From Coprococcus sp. (GTDB lineage: Bacteria > Bacillota > Clostridia > Lachnospirales > Lachnospiraceae): a stretch of DNA of 64,000 nucleotides. The translations under genes were made by a program, and so were the position numbers. The notes beneath the pieces were generated by a model. That model made no database searches. It had not been told where the DNA came from and was given only the letters and a program-made list of their open reading frames with translations. The stretch spans positions 186,001 through 250,000 of the forward strand of contig JAGBHU010000042.1 of assembly GCA_017935345.1 (NCBI GenBank), in the 5' to 3' direction. This document shows, in pieces, positions 7,301-16,069 of this stretch (the first letter of the stretch is position 1; each line of letters opens with the position of its first letter).

Positions 7301-9535
7301 TTATTCACTCATATAAAGCGCAATCGCCGAATCCACAGAATCCATATATTCCTCCAAACTGATATCGCCATTGAGATATGCTTCAAAATCAGTCAGGATA
7401 ATTTCGCTGATAATAGGATTAATAATCGCAGGTGTATCCAGCCCTTTGAAAAAGTCCATCATATAATCACGCAGTTCCTCCGTTGGGAACGAACATATAA
7501 ACGTCTTCGACCCCGCCCCCTCATAAAATTCCAACTCAGGCTCCAGATTTAAAGGTTCTCCCCGTTCCTGATCCCCTGAATATATCAGCTGTATCTCGTC
7601 ATCATACAGCTCTTCTACAAAGCATTTTGCTGCTTCTGAATATGCTGTTTCGATATTGATTCCCACCGTAAATTTCGGCTCGAAAATGTTGCATTCATCA
7701 TAGCTGAAGCTTTGAAATGCATATGAATCATCTTTATTCATAAGTATAACCAGCCAATAGAACTGTACCGGAAAAGCAATTGACGATATTCCTATATCCT
7801 GTTCGCTTTGCTCCCTTTCTATCAAAGCGCCTATCTCTTCTGACATATTATTTTTATTATTATCTTTCTCTTCATCTGCTTTTTCCTGTTCCTCAACAGT
7901 TGTCTGCGCTCTTAAAATCTCCCAAATACGCTTCATATCCTCCACAAACTGCTCAAGCGCATCCGAATGATAATTCCCGTCACCGTCAAATACACTGTTT
8001 ACATATGCCGGATAAAATGCATTAAATAATTCGTCAGCATAATATATTCCCAAGGCATTTCCTTTCGGATAATCTTTTCCTGTATCAATACAATCAATAA
8101 TGGCATCAATGTCCTTTAATGTCGGCAGAACACCCTTTTCTGCTGCCACCACCGGCGCACTAAATCTGGTAGGAAGTGCATAAATAAATCCATCATCCCG
8201 CCTGTAGGCATCTAAAATATTAAGGAAAATATCAGGATGATTGCTCTTTACCTTATCATATACCTCCGACAGTTCCATCAGCATGCCATTATCTGCATAC
8301 GTATCAATATCAAGACCTGTCAAAACAAGTATATCAGGTCCCTCTCCCGACAGCAGCTCCGTATTCAATGCATTGATTGCATCATTGACTGATATTCCAC
8401 TGTCTTCCTCTATACCTATTTCTATATTTACCTCAATATTCGGATATCTGGTTGTAAAAATAGCAACCGCCTGTTCTAACAAATCACTTCGATATAAACC
8501 ATAAATAGTAAGCTTTGCATCCTCCAATTTTGCCGTATCTGATTCCTCTGTATGAATGGCAACCTCCTCTTCATCAAGCATGGTATATCGAAGGATTGCT
8601 CCCTCTGTCAGCAATACATAAAAATCCTCTCCAACAGAAAGAAAATCACACATTCCTCCTCTTCCCCCTACAAATCGTGTACCCGCCTCATCTACGATTT
8701 GCTCAATTAAATTGCTTCCTATCTTGTGACGATAGATTCCCGAAGAGAGCAGGATATACAGATTGTCTTCTTTATCTATTTCTAAAACACCCACATATCC
8801 TCCTATAACCCCGTCGATACTCCTTTGGGCATCATTCAGCTCCTCCAGTAAATTATCTGTCAGAAACGTATCCATAATCTCCTGATTATTGTCCTTGGAA
8901 TATTGATATAATGCTGTCGGCGTCAGAAAAATAATACTTCCATCCGATGTTTCACACAAATCCAGACAACCCGACACCGGATAGGTTGTCAGCAATGTAC
9001 CGTTTCTGTCATAGCCCATAACCTGATTGCCGGTATTTACAAGAAGCCTTGTTCCGTCATTGGTAAAACGGACATGCTTCACATTTTCTTCAATCGTAAA
9101 TGTATTCTCTTTTCCCGATTCGTCTATCAGCACAATTTCAATCGGTGATGAAGCATCTTTGAATCTTGCAAATACATATTCTCCCTTATCATTGACATCC
9201 GCTGCATCGACTAAACCATCACCGATAATGGAGGCTATTTTCTCCGAATCCTCTGACAGCTCCCAATTCAATCCGTTATCCGAGGATTTATAGACGCAAA
9301 TCTCAGCCTTTTTATTCATACAAACCAACGTATAGGTATTTTGAAACTCCTTAAATGTGTAAATACTTTCAAAATCTCCGACCTGACTGATTTCATATTC
9401 CTTATAGTTCCCATTTGCACCTGTCATTCCGCCTGTTTCAGCATCATCCCCAAGACGCTTACCACAACCGGTAAAGCACAACAAACAAATCTGTATGAAA
9501 ACAACAAATACTGCAATTATTTTTTTCATTTTCAT
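7301..9535 (-). CDS. Very large extracellular solute-binding lipoprotein with N-terminal propeller-like region
   Basis: 744 residues, against 400-550 for ordinary sugar-binding lipoproteins. Signal peptide with lipobox FTGC (C24). Residues about 45-335 consist of beta-strand-like repeats resembling a propeller, including an Asp-box-like motif SSDNGLNW (83-90). Residues about 341-744 look like a family-1 solute-binding domain (KLTIYGLYRSDLLEQAV, FTTRYPNIEV). It would sit on the outer membrane face and deliver a ligand to the MalF/MalG-like permeases. Its start overlaps the upstream gene as ATGA; it is last in a five-gene operon. Ligand unknown. Confidence 0.85.
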   Translation of the reverse strand: MKMKKIIAVFVVFIQICLLCFTGCGKRLGDDAETGGMTGANGNYKEYEISQVGDFESIYTFKEFQNTYTLVCMNKKAEICVYKSSDNGLNWELSEDSEKIASIIGDGLVDAADVNDKGEYVFARFKDASSPIEIVLIDESGKENTFTIEENVKHVRFTNDGTRLLVNTGNQVMGYDRNGTLLTTYPVSGCLDLCETSDGSIIFLTPTALYQYSKDNNQEIMDTFLTDNLLEELNDAQRSIDGVIGGYVGVLEIDKEDNLYILLSSGIYRHKIGSNLIEQIVDEAGTRFVGGRGGMCDFLSVGEDFYVLLTEGAILRYTMLDEEEVAIHTEESDTAKLEDAKLTIYGLYRSDLLEQAVAIFTTRYPNIEVNIEIGIEEDSGISVNDAINALNTELLSGEGPDILVLTGLDIDTYADNGMLMELSEVYDKVKSNHPDIFLNILDAYRRDDGFIYALPTRFSAPVVAAEKGVLPTLKDIDAIIDCIDTGKDYPKGNALGIYYADELFNAFYPAYVNSVFDGDGNYHSDALEQFVEDMKRIWEILRAQTTVEEQEKADEEKDNNKNNMSEEIGALIEREQSEQDIGISSIAFPVQFYWLVILMNKDDSYAFQSFSYDECNIFEPKFTVGINIETAYSEAAKCFVEELYDDEIQLIYSGDQERGEPLNLEPELEFYEGAGSKTFICSFPTEELRDYMMDFFKGLDTPAIINPIISEIILTDFEAYLNGDISLEEYMDSVDSAIALYMSE

Positions 9536-10410
9536 GCTTTTTTCCCCTCTTGCATTTTCAATAATTTATAAAGAACTATAAAATTCACTATACACATGAA
9601 AAACAATATCAGCTCTGTTTTTAATTTTTCGATGAATATATGGTAATAATACAGCTCTATCACATCCTTATTTCCATACAGCTTTCGCTCTAAGCGTATG
9701 GCAAGCTCGTTTTCATAGTCCTTCCAAAAATCAAAATCCGACCATTTAACAGGTGTTCCAAGCTTTCCAAACAAGCTCATATAATCATAAGTATAATACA
9801 AATCAGACACATTGCCCAGCTGATAAGAATTGTAAAAATGGTTGACAAACTGGTTTCGATACAGCTCCTTTGAAGTATCAAATACAATTCCATCCAAAGC
9901 TTTGTTTCTATCAGACAGGACTGCTGTATCATATTGTATCATTACCATGCTTTCTTCCGTATCGAGAATCCCCCGTACCATATAATCTCTTCCGTAAAGT
10001 GTAAGACATTGTCCGATACTTTCAGTTGTTCCAAACAATTCATACATCGTATGGCTGCTTACAATACACCCTGCCATATCCTCCACGTGCAACTGGTTGA
10101 CAGATGTTAATAGCTCTGTAACAGGAAAATTTACAATTACCAAATTTGTTTCCGCTGACTTTACACTTCCTGTCAATATAATCTTCTGTCCTTCCACAAC
10201 CTGATAACCGCCAATAAGATACTCCTCCTGCATCTGTTCCAACATATCAAATGTAAGCTCATCCTCATCATGCAGCGTCAGAACTCCGACATTCTCCGTC
10301 TTCTCATAAACATTCCTGTTATTATGCAGAACATATAGACAAACGGTTATTACAATTGCCGAAAGGACAAATAATAAAATTTTTAAAATGACTGCTTTCC
10401 TCTGCTTCAT
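9532..10410 (-). CDS. Membrane-anchored MacB-like periplasmic core domain protein lacking the FtsX body
   Basis: 292 residues. Membrane segment at about 8-28, a long extracellular domain, and a final segment at about 267-285. Residues 113-150 (GCIVSSHTMYELFGTTESIG, then LYGRDYMVRGILD) match the hallmark of MacB periplasmic core domains. MacB proteins continue with three more membrane helices and a cytoplasmic loop; these are absent and the reading frame is intact. It may be a stand-alone extracytoplasmic accessory. It starts 2 nt after the HlyD-like gene and overlaps the next by 4 nt. No close family is recognised. Confidence 0.65.
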   Translation of the reverse strand: MKQRKAVILKILLFVLSAIVITVCLYVLHNNRNVYEKTENVGVLTLHDEDELTFDMLEQMQEEYLIGGYQVVEGQKIILTGSVKSAETNLVIVNFPVTELLTSVNQLHVEDMAGCIVSSHTMYELFGTTESIGQCLTLYGRDYMVRGILDTEESMVMIQYDTAVLSDRNKALDGIVFDTSKELYRNQFVNHFYNSYQLGNVSDLYYTYDYMSLFGKLGTPVKWSDFDFWKDYENELAIRLERKLYGNKDVIELYYYHIFIEKLKTELILFFMCIVNFIVLYKLLKMQEGKKA

Positions 10411-10412
10411 TC

Positions 10413-11471
10413 CTAATCCCTGCTTTCACGCACCACATCCTCGTTTTCCACCTGTTTATTGGCGTTGCAGATAACCCTGTCGTCTGCCTGTAATGCAACA
10501 CTATTTACTGCCGCATATTTCGTATTCGAGTCCTCTAATGTCACATTGACCTTCTTTGTTACAAGCTCTTCTCCCAAAATAGTATTCTTTGTGCCAAGAA
10601 CCAAAACATAATTCTGCCCATTCTTATCTGCCCGTAAGGCTTCAATCGGTATGCAAAAATTATATGTGTCCGAATTGTGCGAAAACAAAACCGTAACCTG
10701 CATTCCGATTCTGTAAATATCTCCCGATATCACTACCTGTACGATATAATTTCCCGGATTCTTCTTATCCGGCTGTACGGATGTAATCGGAAAATGTTCC
10801 TGTGATTTATCCACAGTTACCTTTGCGGTTTCTCCTTCTTCAATATATTTTTTCTCTTCTTCGGTAACAGATGTTTCGAAGATATAACCCCGTTTGGCAT
10901 CGGTTAAAAGAAACGCTGCGGATTTATCGGTTACTTTACCGCTTGAAACACGTACCTCCTTAATTTCTCCTGCTAACTCAGCGGTAACAACCCCCTTCTT
11001 TTCAACCAGCTTTTCAAGCTGTTCATATTCCGTTCTGCATATTTCCAGCTTATGATCTGCTACTGCGATTGCGGACTTGGTATATGTATATTTTCTCTCA
11101 TTTTCCAATCCGGTAAGCTCAAACCCCTTCTCCGTATATACTCTCTGCAAATCATCCATATTAAACTGCATCAGGGTATCACCTTTTTCCACAATATCTC
11201 CTGACTGGACTGCAACCGTATCTACCATAACCCCTTCACATACATAAACAGGATTTTCTCCACTTCCCGACAGGCTTCCTGTTTTGATAACCTGATGCTC
11301 AATAGACATTTTGGACGGTGTACTACATTCTACATATGGTACAATCAATGCACTTGCAGCTCTGGAAACCACCGTACAGATTATCAATACCAACAGAAAT
11401 ATCCCTGCTACCTTAACAGAACCCGGAATATAGTTTTTTATTTTTTTTAATATCCTTTTTAACTTACTCAT
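10413..11471 (-). CDS. HlyD/RND-type membrane fusion adaptor protein
   Basis: 352 residues with one N-terminal membrane segment (about 20-42). A split lipoyl-like hairpin domain follows (MVDTVAVQSGDIVEKGDTLM, then AGEIKEVRVSSGKV), with only a short helical hairpin between, then beta-barrel domains. This is the usual plan of adaptors for MacB-type or RND-type exporters, here in a Gram-positive. Such adaptors normally sit beside an ATPase and a MacB-type permease; in this operon neither is complete. The start overlaps the preceding permease stop as ATGA. Confidence 0.85.
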   Translation of the reverse strand: MSKLKRILKKIKNYIPGSVKVAGIFLLVLIICTVVSRAASALIVPYVECSTPSKMSIEHQVIKTGSLSGSGENPVYVCEGVMVDTVAVQSGDIVEKGDTLMQFNMDDLQRVYTEKGFELTGLENERKYTYTKSAIAVADHKLEICRTEYEQLEKLVEKKGVVTAELAGEIKEVRVSSGKVTDKSAAFLLTDAKRGYIFETSVTEEEKKYIEEGETAKVTVDKSQEHFPITSVQPDKKNPGNYIVQVVISGDIYRIGMQVTVLFSHNSDTYNFCIPIEALRADKNGQNYVLVLGTKNTILGEELVTKKVNVTLEDSNTKYAAVNSVALQADDRVICNANKQVENEDVVRESRD

Positions 11472-12307
11472 CCTACATCACCCCCTGAAACTGATATTCC
11501 TTCTGCCAATATTTTTCTGCCAAGTGAAAATACGATTAATGCCGGAACAATACTAAACATTGAAAAAGTAAATGCCCGGCCTGCCACATCTGTCGCAAAG
11601 TCCGGTAAATAAATGGATAACGGCCATTGTTCCATATCCTTTAAAAATACCACCGGCTGCTCTACCATATTCCAATATTCCAGAAATCCCAAAATCATCG
11701 CAGCCAGGATCCCTTTTGCCCCAATCGGCATTGCCATATTGATATAAATTCGCAGCTTTCCTGCACCGTCAAGCTGTGCCGCCTCAATAATGGAATCTGG
11801 AATCTGCTTAAAAGAGCTATATATGATAAACACGGGAAAGGTAGAAAATACCATCGGTACAATCAAGCTTAGATGCGTATTTATCATGGACAATTCATTT
11901 AAAATCAAATATTGCGATAACATCGTAACCTGAAACGGAAGCAGCATACAAAAGATGTATACTATAAAAACAACTCTGCTCCACCTTGTTTTGCTTCTGG
12001 CAAGCCCCCACGCTGCCGGAACGGCAAATACCATCTGTCCCACCAGAATACACACAACTATTTTTATGGAATTCCAAAACAAAACATAATATTCCGGTGT
12101 ATCAAATAACAGCTCCACGATATTCCTCAATGTAGGATAAAGCGGAATAAAATGCCATGTTGCATATCCCTCTCCATCGGATAAAATCGGCGACAGAATA
12201 TTTATCAGTTCATCCGTTCCCATAAAGGCACCTGTAATGATAAATACCACCGGCAAAACACATATGATTGCAAGCAAAACGACAAGCGCTTTAGCAATTT
12301 GCTTCAT
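11468..12307 (-). CDS. Carbohydrate-type ABC permease, MalG-like
   Basis: 279 residues, about six membrane segments, with the EAA loop (SIIEAAQLDGAGKLRIY) that docks the ATPase in CUT1 importers. The ATG at 12307 is preferred because AAAGGAGG lies 9 nt upstream; the in-frame ATG at 12361 lacks a site and would put an 18-residue basic extension ahead. It overlaps the MalF-like gene by 17 nt. It should form a heterodimer with that protein and take substrate from the lipoprotein at 7301. No ATPase gene is in the operon; a shared MsmX-like ATPase elsewhere is the usual solution. Confidence 0.9.
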   Translation of the reverse strand: MKQIAKALVVLLAIICVLPVVFIITGAFMGTDELINILSPILSDGEGYATWHFIPLYPTLRNIVELLFDTPEYYVLFWNSIKIVVCILVGQMVFAVPAAWGLARSKTRWSRVVFIVYIFCMLLPFQVTMLSQYLILNELSMINTHLSLIVPMVFSTFPVFIIYSSFKQIPDSIIEAAQLDGAGKLRIYINMAMPIGAKGILAAMILGFLEYWNMVEQPVVFLKDMEQWPLSIYLPDFATDVAGRAFTFSMFSIVPALIVFSLGRKILAEGISVSGGDVG

Positions 12308-13223
12308 GCCCGGATTCCTCCTTTCCTTTCCTGACTTTACGCCTTTTTTTCTTCCGCTCATAAAGAATAAGCTGTTTCATAAGCAGCAGCACCGCGAAAA
12401 AGCTGACCGCCGTAAGCACCGCACCTGCCGCCATTTTGCCGATACCAAGCTTGGTAAACCAATTATTGAAAATATGCTGCAGCATATAAATATGGTCATC
12501 CGGATATGTCCCCGATATCAAATACGCCTCTCTGTATACCTTAAAGGAATTAACAAGCGAAAGTACGGCCACGGTAAAGGTTGACATCTTTAAATTTGGA
12601 AGCGTCATTTGAAGCATGATTCGGATTTCTCCGGCTCCGTCAACCCGTGCCGCTTCGTTAATTTCTTTTGGAATTACCGCTAATCCGGCAAGCCAGATTA
12701 ACATATTGTACCCCAAATTCTTCCACACCAAAGTCCCCACAAGGAGATAAAATACTGCGTTTCCACTGAAGAAATTGATCGGCTCCGTTTGAAATACCGT
12801 TGTTAAAATGCCATTTACAATTCCTGAATCGGCAAACAGGACCTTCCAAATAACCGCAACCGAATTTGAAGGAATTGCCATAGGAATTAAAAAAGCAAAT
12901 TTTACAAGATTGCTTTTCATATGAAAGACCGCAACGGATATCAAAAAAGATAAAATCATTAGCAATGGTACACTAATGAGTTCAAACTTTACTGTATTTT
13001 CCACTGCCAGCCTGAATGCATCATTATGTATCGCATCGCCATAGTTTGCAAAGCCGACGAGCTCCCCACTGCGTCTGTCCTGAAAGGATTTCAAAAAAAC
13101 ATCCACCAAAGGCAACAGCACAAATACCAATACGCCCACCAGGCTTGGTAAAATGAAATACAACATATTTTCTTTATCGTTTTTAAAAAAATTCCGTATT
13201 TGTAATGTCAATTTCTTTCCCAT
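12291..13223 (-). CDS. Carbohydrate-type ABC permease, MalF-like
   Basis: 310 residues, six predicted membrane segments, EAA loop at INEAARVDGAGEIRIM followed by LP, and a very basic tail (YERKKKRRKVRKGKEE). Partner of the MalG-like protein. First gene of the five-gene operon, preceded by AGGAGG. Its promoter (TATAAT at 13257-13252 on the minus strand) has no recognisable -35 and lies next to the phased repeats at 13280-13355, so it is probably activated by the divergently encoded response regulator. Confidence 0.92.
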   Translation of the reverse strand: MGKKLTLQIRNFFKNDKENMLYFILPSLVGVLVFVLLPLVDVFLKSFQDRRSGELVGFANYGDAIHNDAFRLAVENTVKFELISVPLLMILSFLISVAVFHMKSNLVKFAFLIPMAIPSNSVAVIWKVLFADSGIVNGILTTVFQTEPINFFSGNAVFYLLVGTLVWKNLGYNMLIWLAGLAVIPKEINEAARVDGAGEIRIMLQMTLPNLKMSTFTVAVLSLVNSFKVYREAYLISGTYPDDHIYMLQHIFNNWFTKLGIGKMAAGAVLTAVSFFAVLLLMKQLILYERKKKRRKVRKGKEESGHEANC

Positions 13224-13251
13224 ACCTTGGTACTCCTCCTATCATGGGTTC

Positions 13252-13280
13252 ATTATAAATCTAATCTTTTTTTTCTGCTT
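13252..13280 (-). promoter_or_regulatory. Activator-dependent-looking promoter of the mosaic transporter operon
   Basis: Consensus TATAAT on the minus strand (13257-13252). The -35 position 17 bp upstream reads AAGCAG, far from consensus. The phased TCTAAT array begins exactly there, as in PhoB-type promoters where activator sites replace the -35. A further TCTAAT lies at 13260. The start would be near 13245, giving a leader of about 22 nt. Confidence 0.6.
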
Positions 13281-13355
13281 CTAATTACCCTCTAATTCCA
13301 ACTGTGAAATATCTAATTTTTATCTAAAGCCAGTCTATTTTTTTTCTAATTTCCG
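13280..13355. promoter_or_regulatory. Array of six TCTA(A/T) repeats phased at 11 bp
   Basis: Copies begin at 13280, 13291, 13312, 13323, 13334 and 13345; intervals are 11, 21, 11, 11 and 11 bp, so all lie on one DNA face. Four read TCTAATT; the others read TCTAAAG and TCTATTT. Tandem direct repeats about one helical turn apart are the usual binding site of OmpR/PhoB-family regulators. The array lies in the spacer shared by the transporter operon and the regulator gene at 13415. Confidence 0.75.
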
Positions 13356-13414
13356 GTAACGGATGATTTTTAAAATCAAATGTGGTAATCTTAAATATGA
13401 AAGGATGTGAACAC

Positions 13415-14089
13415 ATGAAAATCCTATTAATTGAAGACGATTTTTTACTTTGCCAATCCCTCCGTTTTCACTTTGAAAAGAAAGGCATATCGCTTACAGC
13501 TTGTAATGACGGCTTATCCGGATATACAACTGCAATAAACCATTCTTTTGATTTGATTATTCTGGACAGAATGCTGCCTGATATGGACGGACTTGCAATA
13601 TTGAAAAATCTGCGAAACCGCCAGATATCTACCCCTGTTATATTCCTGACAGCACTGGATTCTCTGGAGGATAAAGTCACAGGTTTAGACTGCGGTGCTG
13701 ATGATTATATGGTAAAACCATTTGAATTTGACGAATTACTCGCACGCATCCGCACGCTGCTTAGACGAATAGAACCAAAGTCCTCACCGGATTTTACTTA
13801 TGGCGAACTTTCCTATAACTATATGAATCATCAGTTATCGTGGAACACACAAACCGTTCTTTTATCCAAAAGAGAAGCGGCGGTATTTGAAGTGCTGATT
13901 AGCAATCCGGAAAATACAATATCCCGTGACCATCTTATTTCCAAGGTTTGGGGTATTGATTCAGACATTGAAAGCGGAAATCTTGACAATTATATTTATT
14001 TTTTAAGAAAACACCTATCCATGATAAATAGTGAAATAACGATACAGACCGTTCATGGAGTCGGCTTTAAACTATGTAAAAAGGAGTAA
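13415..14089 (+). CDS. Response regulator, OmpR/PhoB family
   Basis: 224 residues from the ATG at 13415, chosen because AAAGGA lies 9 nt upstream and the receiver begins directly (MKILLIEDDF). The in-frame ATG at 13382 adds 11 residues without support. Receiver with D8/D9, phospho-acceptor D51 (LIILDRMLPDMDG) and K101 (YMVKPF); winged-helix effector at the C-terminus (TVHGVGFKLCKKE). It is divergent from the transporter operon, with the phased repeat array between them, so it is the prime candidate for binding that array. The kinase follows after 4 bp. Confidence 0.95.
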   Translation: MKILLIEDDFLLCQSLRFHFEKKGISLTACNDGLSGYTTAINHSFDLIILDRMLPDMDGLAILKNLRNRQISTPVIFLTALDSLEDKVTGLDCGADDYMVKPFEFDELLARIRTLLRRIEPKSSPDFTYGELSYNYMNHQLSWNTQTVLLSKREAAVFEVLISNPENTISRDHLISKVWGIDSDIESGNLDNYIYFLRKHLSMINSEITIQTVHGVGFKLCKKE

Positions 14090-14093
14090 CCGG

Positions 14094-15371
14094 ATGATTC
14101 ATGCATTGCGGAAAAAACTAACTGCATATTGTTCTATCTTTATAACGGTTATTATTGCCCTGTTATGTGCTTCCTTTATTTATATCAGCTATAATAATCT
14201 GTCACAAAGCTATATCTCCATGTTTTTAAATGATATTAACAATATCTATACCGGTCTTTATGACAATAAAATTATCAATTATTCTGAAATGTCAAAGTAT
14301 ATGAAAAAAGGGTATCATGTATATGTTGATGACAGTTATACTCTTATCTCCTATGAAGATACTTCATTTGAAAACAATACGGAAAATCTGCTAAATGAAA
14401 TAGAAGAATTTGCTAAGAAAAACGATGACTATCCTAAAAAAAATCCGGATTCCGGAATTACGCATGTGGAATTTGATTATAAATATACGGATGGCAGTCA
14501 CTTCTATGTCAGCATTGGAAATATAAACTATAAAACCAATAAAATAAAAGTTACCATTCTGTTTCCGATAGATGAATTGTTGGAAAAAACGATGCATACT
14601 GCCATTTTATTTATTTGCATCTCCGTTTTTGCCATTGTTATTTTATGTATTGCTTCATATATCTTTATTGGCAGGATGCTGATTCCGATAGAGTCCTCCA
14701 AACGGGCACAGACGGAATTTATCGCTGCTGCCTCCCATGAACTCCGGGCGCCTCTTACTGTCATTATGTCCAGTATTCAGGCGCTTAAAAAATCGAATGA
14801 AGCTGAGGCAAAACACCACACAGATGTTGCATTATCGGAATGTTCCCGAATGTCTGACCTGATTAAGGATCTGTTAAATCTTGCAAAGGCAGACAGCCAT
14901 GCATGGCAAATGCATTTTGAAAATTGTCATGTTGAGGATATCATGATAGAATGTTACAGCCACTTTGAAGAGCTTGTATATGAAAAGGGGCTGGATTTCA
15001 ATATACGGTTTCCGGAGGAACCGCTGCCTTTATACCAACTGGATAAAAGCAGGATACTACAGCTTCTCATCATTTTAATTGATAATGCACTGGCTTACAC
15101 GGAAGAAGGTAGTATCACATTAACTGCATACGAAAAATACCGCACGTTATGCCTCTCTGTTATTGATACGGGTATCGGTATTCCTGACGAAGAAAAAACG
15201 CGTATATTTGACAGATTCTATAGTGTAGACCATTCCCATTCCATCAGAAACCACTATGGACTGGGATTAAGTATCGCCAAAGAAATTGTAAATGCACATA
15301 ATGGGCATATTTACGTAACCGATACACCTGACGGAGGTACCACCTTCACAATCGAAATAAGCAATAAATAA
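14094..15371 (+). CDS. Sensor histidine kinase
   Basis: 425 residues from ATG 14094, preferred over an upstream in-frame ATG (14055) because AAGGAG lies 7 nt before it and the longer form overlaps the regulator. Membrane segments at about 12-34 and 168-192 enclose a roughly 130-residue extracellular sensor. HisKA with H215 (ASHELRAP), N-box LIDNALAYTEEG, G-boxes DTGIGIP and YGLGLSIAKE. There is no obvious HAMP. It is a partner of the regulator at 13415 and could sense the transporter's ligand. It converges on the next regulator with 8 bp between stops. Confidence 0.94.
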   Translation: MIHALRKKLTAYCSIFITVIIALLCASFIYISYNNLSQSYISMFLNDINNIYTGLYDNKIINYSEMSKYMKKGYHVYVDDSYTLISYEDTSFENNTENLLNEIEEFAKKNDDYPKKNPDSGITHVEFDYKYTDGSHFYVSIGNINYKTNKIKVTILFPIDELLEKTMHTAILFICISVFAIVILCIASYIFIGRMLIPIESSKRAQTEFIAAASHELRAPLTVIMSSIQALKKSNEAEAKHHTDVALSECSRMSDLIKDLLNLAKADSHAWQMHFENCHVEDIMIECYSHFEELVYEKGLDFNIRFPEEPLPLYQLDKSRILQLLIILIDNALAYTEEGSITLTAYEKYRTLCLSVIDTGIGIPDEEKTRIFDRFYSVDHSHSIRNHYGLGLSIAKEIVNAHNGHIYVTDTPDGGTTFTIEISNK

Positions 15372-15379
15372 TTGTCCGC

Positions 15380-16069
15380 TTACATTCTGAAACGGTATCC
15401 GACACCCCATACCGTTTCTATATATTGCGGCTTCGAAGTGTCAAACTCTATCTTCTCTCTGATTTTTTTGATATGAACCGTTACAGTTGCTATATCGCCT
15501 ACGCTCTCCATATTCCATATCTTATTAAACAGCTCGTCCTTGGAAAAAACTTTATTGGGGTTACTTGCAAGAAATACAAGCAAATCAAATTCTTTATTTG
15601 TAAATACCTTTTCTTCATTATCAACGTAAACCCTTCTGTCTGTTCTGTCTATTTTCAGACCTCGTATCTCTATAATATTGTTTTGAAGTGCCGTGGAACC
15701 GACAAGCCTTTCATATCTTGAAATATGTGCCTTTACTCTTGCTACCAGCTCAGACGGACTAAACGGTTTTGTCACATAATCATCAACGCCCAAACCAAGA
15801 CCCCGTATCTTATCTATATCATTTTTCTTGGCAGTCACCATAATAATCGGTATATCCTTTTCCTCTCTGATTGCCTTACAAATCTCAAAACCGTCCATAT
15901 CCGGCAGCATCAAATCAAGAATAATCAGGCTGTAATCCTCCGACTGTGCCTTTTCAAGTCCGGCAGCACCGTTTGTTTCAATCTCCACCTGAAAATTATT
16001 CAGCTCCAGATAATCCCTCTCCAATTCGGCAATGCTTAGCTCGTCCTCTATAATCAGAATCTTACTCAT
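15380..16069 (-). CDS. Response regulator, OmpR/PhoB family
   Basis: 229 residues. Receiver with E8/D9, phospho-acceptor D52 (IILDLMLPDMDG) and K101 (YVTKPF); winged helix with KIREKIEFDTSKPQYIETV and WGVGYRF. Expressed with the kinase gene, which it overlaps by 8 nt; its GGAGG site lies inside the kinase's final codons. Its targets are not evident in the window. Confidence 0.95.
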   Translation of the reverse strand: MSKILIIEDELSIAELERDYLELNNFQVEIETNGAAGLEKAQSEDYSLIILDLMLPDMDGFEICKAIREEKDIPIIMVTAKKNDIDKIRGLGLGVDDYVTKPFSPSELVARVKAHISRYERLVGSTALQNNIIEIRGLKIDRTDRRVYVDNEEKVFTNKEFDLLVFLASNPNKVFSKDELFNKIWNMESVGDIATVTVHIKKIREKIEFDTSKPQYIETVWGVGYRFRM

